A stretch of 64,000 bases of DNA from NCBI GenBank assembly GCA_902774035.1, contig CACYHA010000006.1:1-64000 (forward strand). Reading direction: 5' to 3'. The stretch comes from Oscillospiraceae bacterium (GTDB lineage Bacteria > Bacillota > Clostridia > Oscillospirales > Acutalibacteraceae). Under the pieces are notes generated by a model. It was given only the letters and a program-made list of their open reading frames with translations. It made no database searches and was not told where the DNA came from. A program made the position numbers and the translations under genes. This document shows, piece by piece, positions 58,428-64,000 of the stretch (its first letter is position 1; each line of letters starts with the position of its first letter).

Positions 58428-58709
58428 ATGAGCAGAAGCACTAAGAAAGGACCTTTCGTGCAACCGAAGTTATACGAGAGAGTCGTGAAGATGAACGAAA
58501 AGGGCGAAAAGATCGTCCTGAAGACCTGGAGCCGCAGCTCCACGATCTTCCCCGAATTTGTCGGCCACACCTTCGCCGTTCACGACGGACGCAAGCACGT
58601 GCCCGTGTATGTGACGGAAGACATGGTCGGCCATAAGCTCGGCGAATTTGCACCGACACGTACCTTCCGCGGACATGCCGGTTCCAAAACCTCAAACAAC
58701 GGTAAATAA
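58428..58709 (+). CDS. rpsS: 30S ribosomal protein S19
   Basis: 93 residues: [30 protein letters not shown] and [14 protein letters not shown] are typical. Head of the small subunit, near the bridge to the large subunit. Twenty-five bases after rplB. Confidence 0.97.
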   Translation: MSRSTKKGPFVQPKLYERVVKMNEKGEKIVLKTWSRSSTIFPEFVGHTFAVHDGRKHVPVYVTEDMVGHKLGEFAPTRTFRGHAGSKTSNNGK

Positions 58710-58729
58710 GCGGAAAGGAGTGTATTGTA

Positions 58730-59062
58730 ATGGAAGCAACTGCAAAAGTTACGTTCGTGCGCATCGCGCCGCGTAAAGTGAAAATCGTCCTTGACCTGAT
58801 CCGCAACCAGCCGACGGACAAGGCGATGGCGATCCTCAAATACACGCCGAAGGCTGCGTGTGAGGTTCTTGCAAAGCTGCTGAAATCCGCGATTGCAAAC
58901 GCGGAAAACAAAGATATGGACACGTCCAGACTGTACGTCGCCGAGTGCTACGTCGGCCAGGGCCCGACCCTCAAGCGCATCCGTCCCAGAGCGCAGGGCC
59001 GCGCAAACCGTATCAACAAGAAGACATCCCACATCACCCTTGTTCTCAAGGAAGCGGAATAA
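58730..59062 (+). CDS. rplV: 50S ribosomal protein L22
   Basis: 110 residues. [18 protein letters not shown] and the tunnel hairpin region [22 protein letters not shown] are present; no macrolide-type insertions are seen in the loop. Confidence 0.97.
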   Translation: MEATAKVTFVRIAPRKVKIVLDLIRNQPTDKAMAILKYTPKAACEVLAKLLKSAIANAENKDMDTSRLYVAECYVGQGPTLKRIRPRAQGRANRINKKTSHITLVLKEAE

Positions 59063-59081
59063 TCGAAGAGGAGGTTAAACA

Positions 59082-59795
59082 ATGGGCCAGAAAGTAAATC
59101 CGAACGGCTACAGAGTCGGCGTTATCAAAGACTGGGAATCTCGTTGGTATGCGAAGAAAAAGAACTTCGGCGACACCCTCGTGGAAGACTATGAGCTTCG
59201 TGAATATCTCCTCGAAACCCTTGCTCCCGCAGGCGTTCCCAAGGTGGAGATCGAGCGCGACGCCAAGCGCGTGCGCATCAACATCCACGTTGCGAAGCCC
59301 GGCATGGTCATCGGCCGCGGCGGCGCGGAGATCGAAAAGCTGAAGGCAGACCTTGAAAAGAGAGTCGGCAAAGCCGTTTCGCTCAACATCGTTGAGATCA
59401 AGAATCCCGACGTGAACGCGCAGCTCGTTGCGGAAAGCATCGCGGGCCAGCTCGAACGCAGAATTTCCTTCCGCCGCGCACTGAAGCAGTCCATCGGCCG
59501 CGCCATGAAGGCCGGCGCGAGAGGCATCAAGTGCCAGGCATCCGGCCGTCTGGGCGGTGCCGAAATCGCGAGAAGCGAAACTTACAAAGAGGGTACGATC
59601 CCCCTGCAGACCATCCGTGCAGACATTGACTACGGATTTGCAGAAGCGAAAACCACTTACGGACGCATCGGCGTCAAGGTCTGGATCTATGCCGGCGAAG
59701 TTCTCCAGGTTTCCAACAACGAGAACCGCCGCCGCCCGGACCGCCGTCGTCCCAGACAGCGTAGAGAAGACCGTCGGGAAGGAGGCAACAGATAA
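59082..59795 (+). CDS. rpsC: 30S ribosomal protein S3
   Basis: 237 residues. The KH domain [15 protein letters not shown] (about residues 75-90) and the C-terminal [23 protein letters not shown] block are standard. The basic tail ([16 protein letters not shown]) is an extended arginine-rich end. Stop overlaps rplP start. Confidence 0.97.
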   Translation: MGQKVNPNGYRVGVIKDWESRWYAKKKNFGDTLVEDYELREYLLETLAPAGVPKVEIERDAKRVRINIHVAKPGMVIGRGGAEIEKLKADLEKRVGKAVSLNIVEIKNPDVNAQLVAESIAGQLERRISFRRALKQSIGRAMKAGARGIKCQASGRLGGAEIARSETYKEGTIPLQTIRADIDYGFAEAKTTYGRIGVKVWIYAGEVLQVSNNENRRRPDRRRPRQRREDRREGGNR

Positions 59796-60226
59796 TGTTA
59801 TTACCGAAGCGTGTTAAACGTCGTAAAGTGCAGCGCGGCCGTCTGAAAGGCACAGCGCACAAGGGCAACCAGGTGACCTACGGTGATTTCGGTCTTGTTG
59901 CACTGGAACCCGCGTGGATCACTTCCCGCCAGATCGAAGCCGCCCGTATCGCCATGACGCGTTCCATCAAGCGCGGCGGTCAGGTTTGGATCAAAATTTT
60001 CCCGGATAAGCCGATCACCCAGAAACCCGCCGAAACCCGCATGGGCTCCGGTAAAGGTTCCCCCGAATACTGGGTCGCGGTCGTGAAGCCCGGCAGAGTC
60101 ATGTTCGAGATCGCAGGCGTTGAAGAAGCGCTGGCGCGCGAGGCCATGCGTCTTGCCGCCAACAAGCTGCCGATCAAGTGCAAGTTTGTTGCGAAAGCAG
60201 ATCAGGCAAAGGATGGTGAACAGTAA
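59795..60226 (+). CDS. rplP: 50S ribosomal protein L16
   Basis: 143 residues: [18 protein letters not shown] and [20 protein letters not shown] are diagnostic. It is needed for the A-site of the large subunit. Start overlaps rpsC, stop overlaps rpmC by one base. Confidence 0.97.
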   Translation: MLLPKRVKRRKVQRGRLKGTAHKGNQVTYGDFGLVALEPAWITSRQIEAARIAMTRSIKRGGQVWIKIFPDKPITQKPAETRMGSGKGSPEYWVAVVKPGRVMFEIAGVEEALAREAMRLAANKLPIKCKFVAKADQAKDGEQ

Positions 60227-60429
60227 TGAAGGCAAGTGAAATCAGAAAACTGTCCGCCGAAGAGATGGACGCCAAGCTCGCAGAGCTCAAGAAGGAGCTT
60301 TTCAATCTTCGCTTCCAGCAGGCTGTGAACCAGCTTGACAACCCGATGAGAATCAGTGCTGTGAAAAAGGACATCGCCCGCATCAAGACGGTGCAGCGCG
60401 ACATTGAGCTTCACGGCGCGAATTCTTGA
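60226..60429 (+). CDS. rpmC: 50S ribosomal protein L29
   Basis: 67 residues, two helices: [18 protein letters not shown] and [19 protein letters not shown]. Near the tunnel exit. Confidence 0.96.
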   Translation: MKASEIRKLSAEEMDAKLAELKKELFNLRFQQAVNQLDNPMRISAVKKDIARIKTVQRDIELHGANS

Positions 60430-60449
60430 GGAAAGGGAGGTACTGACAA

Positions 60450-60704
60450 ATGGAAAGAAACCTTCGTAAAACACAGGTCGGCATCGTCACCAGCGACAAG
60501 ATGGAAAAAACCGTCGTCGTGACGATCAAGGACAAGGTCCGTCACCCGCTTTACAAAAAGATCGTCAACCGCACCGTGAAGGTGAAGGCCCACGACGAGA
60601 ACAACGAATGCGGCATCGGCGACCGTGTGCTTATCATGGAGACCCGCCCCCTCTCCAAGGACAAGAGATGGCGTGTGGTCGAGATCATCGAAAAAGCCAA
60701 ATAA
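60450..60704 (+). CDS. rpsQ: 30S ribosomal protein S17
   Basis: 84 residues, an OB fold: [19 protein letters not shown] and [15 protein letters not shown], ending [11 protein letters not shown]. Twenty bases after rpmC, behind AAAGGGAGG. Confidence 0.96.
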   Translation: MERNLRKTQVGIVTSDKMEKTVVVTIKDKVRHPLYKKIVNRTVKVKAHDENNECGIGDRVLIMETRPLSKDKRWRVVEIIEKAK

Positions 60705-60733
60705 TTGGTGCAGCTTAAAGGAGGCCAACTACA

Positions 60734-61102
60734 ATGATTCAACAGCAGACTTATCTGAAAGTTGCCGACAACACCGGCGCGAAAGAGCTCATGTGCATTC
60801 GCGTTCTGGGCGGCACCGGAAGAAGATATGCGAATATCGGAGACGTCATTGTTGCTTCTGTTAAGAAGGCAGCACCGGGTGGCGTCGTGAAAAAGGGCGA
60901 AGTCGTCAAGGCCGTGGTCGTCCGTTCCGCAACGGGCGTTCGCCGCGAAGACGGAACCTACATCCGCTTTGACGAAAACGCAGCCGTCATCATCAGAGAT
61001 GACAAAAACCCCAGAGGTACCCGTATCTTTGGACCTGTCGCGAGAGAGCTTCGTGAAAAGGACTATATGAAGATCCTCTCCCTCGCGCCGGAAGTTCTTT
61101 AA
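60734..61102 (+). CDS. rplN: 50S ribosomal protein L14
   Basis: 122 residues: [36 protein letters not shown] and [20 protein letters not shown]. It forms bridges to the small subunit. Confidence 0.97.
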   Translation: MIQQQTYLKVADNTGAKELMCIRVLGGTGRRYANIGDVIVASVKKAAPGGVVKKGEVVKAVVVRSATGVRREDGTYIRFDENAAVIIRDDKNPRGTRIFGPVARELREKDYMKILSLAPEVL

Positions 61103-61117
61103 GGAGGTGTCACGAGA

Positions 61118-61453
61118 ATGAGTAAAGTTCATGTGAAAACTGGCGACCAGGTCGTCGTGATCAACGGCAAAGATCGTGGCGCCCGCGGCAAAGTCCTTCA
61201 GGTCAGCCCGAGCGAAGGCAAAGTGATCGTGGAAGGCATCAACATCGTTTCCAAGCACGTCAAGCCCCGCAGAATGGGCGAACAGGGCGGCATCATCAAG
61301 GCGGAAAGCGCACTGTATGCTTCCAAGGTTCAGCTCATTTGCCCGAAGTGCGGCAGACCGACCCGCGTCGGCCACGTCTTTGTGGAAGAAAAGGGCGAGA
61401 TGAAGAAGATGCGCGTCTGCAAAAAGGCAGACTGCGGCGCGAAGTTTGAATAA
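61118..61453 (+). CDS. rplX: 50S ribosomal protein L24
   Basis: 111 residues. KOW motif [32 protein letters not shown], and a C-terminal zinc-ribbon with CPKCG and a later Cys pair split as CKKADCG, a longer spacing than in most relatives. Confidence 0.96.
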   Translation: MSKVHVKTGDQVVVINGKDRGARGKVLQVSPSEGKVIVEGINIVSKHVKPRRMGEQGGIIKAESALYASKVQLICPKCGRPTRVGHVFVEEKGEMKKMRVCKKADCGAKFE

Positions 61454-61467
61454 GGGAGGCACATGTG

Positions 61468-62010
61468 ATGGCAAGATTGAAAGACACTTACGTCAACGAG
61501 GTCGCACCCGCGTTGATGAAGAAGTTCGGCTATAAGAGCGTGATGCAGATCCCGAAGATCGACAAGGTCGTTGTGAACGTTGCCTGCGGCGAAGCCAGAG
61601 ACAACGCGAAGATCCTTGACGCGATCGTTTCCGACATTCGCCAGATCACCGGCCAGCAGCCCGTGCTCTGCATGGCGAAGAAGAGCGTTGCGAACTTCAA
61701 ACTGCGCGAAGGCATGACCATCGGCGCGAAGGTGACCCTCAGAGGCGAAAAGATGTATGAGTTCATCGACCGCTTCTTCAACCTGGCGCTGCCCCGCGTG
61801 CGCGACTTCCGCGGCATCAACCCGAACGCCTTTGACGGCAGAGGCAACTACTCCGTGGGTATCAAGGAACAGTTGATTTTCCCGGAGATCGAGTATGACA
61901 AGATCGACAAGGTGCGCGGTATGGACATCTGCTTTGTGACCACCGCAAACACCGACGAAGAAGCAAGAGAGCTGCTCACGCTTATGGGCGCCCCGTTCGA
62001 GAAACAGTAA
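61468..62010 (+). CDS. rplE: 50S ribosomal protein L5
   Basis: 180 residues from ATG 61468 (GGGAGG nine bases upstream). [32 protein letters not shown] and [21 protein letters not shown] are typical. Binds 5S rRNA. Confidence 0.96.
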   Translation: MARLKDTYVNEVAPALMKKFGYKSVMQIPKIDKVVVNVACGEARDNAKILDAIVSDIRQITGQQPVLCMAKKSVANFKLREGMTIGAKVTLRGEKMYEFIDRFFNLALPRVRDFRGINPNAFDGRGNYSVGIKEQLIFPEIEYDKIDKVRGMDICFVTTANTDEEARELLTLMGAPFEKQ

Positions 62011-62023
62011 GGAGGAATCACTT

Positions 62024-62209
62024 ATGGCTAAAACATCTATGAAGGTGAAACAAAAAAGACCCGCTAAGTATTCCACAAGACAGTACAACCGCTGTAAGAT
62101 CTGCGGCAGACCGCATGCGTATCTGCGCAAGTACGGCGTGTGCCGTATCTGCTTCAGAGAACTTGCCCATGCCGGCCAGATCCCGGGCGTGAAGAAAGCA
62201 AGCTGGTAA
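62024..62209 (+). CDS. rpsZ: 30S ribosomal protein S14, zinc type
   Basis: 61 residues with four cysteines (CKICG and CRICF), the zinc-binding type of S14, without the longer zinc-free form in this window. Confidence 0.96.
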   Translation: MAKTSMKVKQKRPAKYSTRQYNRCKICGRPHAYLRKYGVCRICFRELAHAGQIPGVKKASW

Positions 62210-62236
62210 GCAATTGCAACAGGAGGTATAGGAATC

Positions 62237-62635
62237 ATGCAAGTGACAGACGCAATCGCTGATATGCTTACGAGAATCCGTAACGCAAGTTCAGCAAAAC
62301 ACGATTCGGTGAAAATTCCTGCATCCAACACCAAGAAAGCAATTGCCCAGATTCTTGTGGATGAAGGTTACATCAAAAACTACACCGTCGAAGAAGACGG
62401 CAAACAGGGGATGATCACTGTTGAGCTGAAGTACGGCGCCAACAAGTCCCCCGTGATCACAGGTCTCCGCCGCGTTTCCAAGCCCGGCCTGAGAATCTAC
62501 ACGAACTGCGAAGATATGCCCAAGGTGATGAAGGGTCTCGGCATCGCGATCCTTTCCACTTCCAAGGGCATCATGACCGACAAGGACGCGCGCAAAGCCA
62601 ATGTTGGCGGCGAAGTTCTTGCGTTCATCTGGTAA
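62237..62635 (+). CDS. rpsH: 30S ribosomal protein S8
   Basis: 132 residues: [20 protein letters not shown] and [20 protein letters not shown]. It binds 16S rRNA and in some bacteria regulates the spc operon. Confidence 0.96.
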   Translation: MQVTDAIADMLTRIRNASSAKHDSVKIPASNTKKAIAQILVDEGYIKNYTVEEDGKQGMITVELKYGANKSPVITGLRRVSKPGLRIYTNCEDMPKVMKGLGIAILSTSKGIMTDKDARKANVGGEVLAFIW

Positions 62636-62647
62636 GGAGGTGCTGAG

Positions 62648-63190
62648 ATGTCAAGAATCGGTAAAAAAGCCATTGCGATCCCCGCAGGCGTTGACGTGAC
62701 TGTTGACGGCAGCACCGTGACTGTGAAGGGTCCGAAGGGCACCTTGACCCAGACGTTCAACAGCAGCATGAGCATCGAGAAGAACGGCGCGGAGATCACC
62801 GTTTCCCGTCCGAACGATGCCAAGGAAAACAGATCGCTCCACGGTCTGACCCGTACACTCATTGCCAATATGGTCGAAGGCGTTTCCAACGGCTTCAAAA
62901 AGGAGCTGGAGATCAACGGTATCGGTTACCGCGCCGAAAAGAAGGGCAAGGATCTTGTGATGAAGATCGGCTATTCCCACGACGTGATCGTTCCCGAGGT
63001 TGACGGAATCACCATTGACGTGCCCGCACCGAACAAGATCATCATCAACGGTGCTGACAAGCAGCAGGTTGGCCAGTTTGCCGCCGAAGTGCGCGAAAAG
63101 CGTCCGCCGGAACCCTACAAGGGCAAGGGCATCAAGTACGCCGACGAGCACATCCGCCGCAAAGAAGGCAAGGCCGGCAAGGGTAAATAA
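62648..63190 (+). CDS. rplF: 50S ribosomal protein L6
   Basis: 180 residues: SRIGKKAIAIPAGVDVT and RKPPEPYKGKGIKY-type end (RPPEPYKGKGIKYADEHIRR). Start ATG 62648 behind AAGGAGG. Confidence 0.97.
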   Translation: MSRIGKKAIAIPAGVDVTVDGSTVTVKGPKGTLTQTFNSSMSIEKNGAEITVSRPNDAKENRSLHGLTRTLIANMVEGVSNGFKKELEINGIGYRAEKKGKDLVMKIGYSHDVIVPEVDGITIDVPAPNKIIINGADKQQVGQFAAEVREKRPPEPYKGKGIKYADEHIRRKEGKAGKGK

Positions 63191-63214
63191 GATTGGTAAA
63201 GGAGTGAAATTACA

Positions 63215-63571
63215 ATGGTCAGCAGACAAGACAGCAACAAAGCAAGACAGAAGCGTCATACGCGTGTGCGCGCAAAGATCAGCGGCACACCCGACTGCCC
63301 GCGTCTGAGCGTTTACCGTTCACTCAACCACATCTATGCGCAGCTTGTTGACGATGTAAACGGCGTTACGCTTGCATCCGCAGCAACCGTTGAAAAGGAT
63401 TTTGAGTACGGCGGAAACATCGAAGCGGCCAAAAAGGTTGGCGAGCTTCTTGCAAAACGCGCCGCGGAAAAAGGCATTGAAGAATGCGTTTTTGACAGAG
63501 GCGGTTACATCTATCACGGTCGTGTTGCGGCGCTTGCAGAAGGCGCGCGCGAAGGCGGCCTGAAGTTCTAA
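63215..63571 (+). CDS. rplR: 50S ribosomal protein L18
   Basis: 118 residues: [30 protein letters not shown] and [20 protein letters not shown]. Binds 5S rRNA with L5. Confidence 0.97.
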   Translation: MVSRQDSNKARQKRHTRVRAKISGTPDCPRLSVYRSLNHIYAQLVDDVNGVTLASAATVEKDFEYGGNIEAAKKVGELLAKRAAEKGIEECVFDRGGYIYHGRVAALAEGAREGGLKF

Positions 63572-63589
63572 GCAAGGAGGATATTGATT

Positions 63590-64000
63590 ATGACGAAAAT
63601 TGATGCATCGGCTTATGAACTTACAGAACGCGTTGTCGCGATCAACCGTGTATCCAAAACCGTGAAGGGCGGCCGTATCTACAAATTCGCAGCCCTCGTC
63701 GTCGTTGGCGACGGCAACGGCATCATCGGCTTCGGCATGGGAAAATCCGGCGAAGTTCCCGACGCGATCCGTAAGGGCATTGAAGACGCAAAGAAGAACC
63801 TGATGAAGATCGCCCTCAAGGGCACGACGATCCCCCACGAGATCATCGGTAAATTCGGCGCCGGCGTTGTGCTGCTGAAGCCCGCCGCTCCCGGTACCGG
63901 CGTGATCGCCGGCGGCCCGGTCCGTGCCGTTGTGGAAACGGTCGGCATCAAGGACATCCGTACGAAGGCTCTGCGTTCCAACAACCCCTGCAACGTTGTC
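63590..64000 (+). CDS. rpsE: 30S ribosomal protein S5, cut by the window end
   Basis: 137 codons are present, no stop. [19 protein letters not shown] and [20 protein letters not shown] (double-stranded-RNA-binding fold) and [16 protein letters not shown] mark S5. About 30 residues are missing at the right edge. Confidence 0.97.
   Translation, partial: MTKIDASAYELTERVVAINRVSKTVKGGRIYKFAALVVVGDGNGIIGFGMGKSGEVPDAIRKGIEDAKKNLMKIALKGTTIPHEIIGKFGAGVVLLKPAAPGTGVIAGGPVRAVVETVGIKDIRTKALRSNNPCNVV

Overview
The window reads as a chromosomal segment of a GC-rich, strictly anaerobic member of the Clostridia (Bacillota), probably an Oscillospiraceae/Ruminococcaceae-type gut commensal. The signs are AGGAGG ribosome-binding sites, TTGACA/TATAAT-type promoters, a one-subunit glycyl-tRNA synthetase, a desulfoferrodoxin-rubrerythrin pair for oxygen protection, many secreted leucine-rich-repeat, Fn3 and Big_2 proteins, and a Firmicutes-order S10-spc ribosomal protein operon. 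Taxonomy is inferred from gene content only.

Layout. 1-6.1 kb is mobile DNA: an AbrB-like gene and a broken fragment, an AT-rich unknown gene, then a compact module (LexA-like repressor, DUF6076 zinc-binding protein, sigma-70-like protein, large serine recombinase) that ends in tRNA-3'-end-like sequence. 6.1-9.8 kb holds a GH43-type glycosidase operon, a frameshifted gene and glyQS. 10-15.7 kb holds a BspA-type surface protein, an aminotransferase, rarA, and dfx-rbr. 16-24 kb (minus strand) holds an HTH-membrane-lipase fusion, an acyl-CoA synthetase with its HTH-cupin regulator, and a three-gene operon of secreted proteins. 24.3-30.2 kb holds two plus-strand adenylate-forming enzymes; the second is a 1362-residue adenylation / carrier protein / thioester reductase / iron alcohol dehydrogenase fusion that would take a carboxylic acid all the way to an alcohol. 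30.2-38.3 kb holds a secreted SH3b-Big_2 protein preceded by two tiny ORFs, a polyphosphate-polymerase (VTC) / DUF4956 / carbohydrate-binding lipoprotein locus with a two-component system, and a DtxR-type regulator. 38.9-45.7 kb holds a P-loop ATPase, galT and three secreted proteins. 45.8-51.4 kb holds a transporter / LRR / glycosidase operon and a beta-helix protein. 51.7 kb is tRNA-Arg(ACG). 53-54.9 kb is an AT-rich island with a repressor and its twin operators. 55.1-64 kb is the S10-spc operon from rpsJ to a truncated rpsE.

The most interesting signals are the acid-to-alcohol megaenzyme; a dispersed element, present twice, that folds into a perfectly paired four-way junction with unrelated arm sequences in the two copies; two repeat elements built from inverted tRNA 3' ends between duplicated terminators; the HTH-transmembrane-lipase fusion; and two hidden small ORFs with near-perfect ribosome-binding sites.
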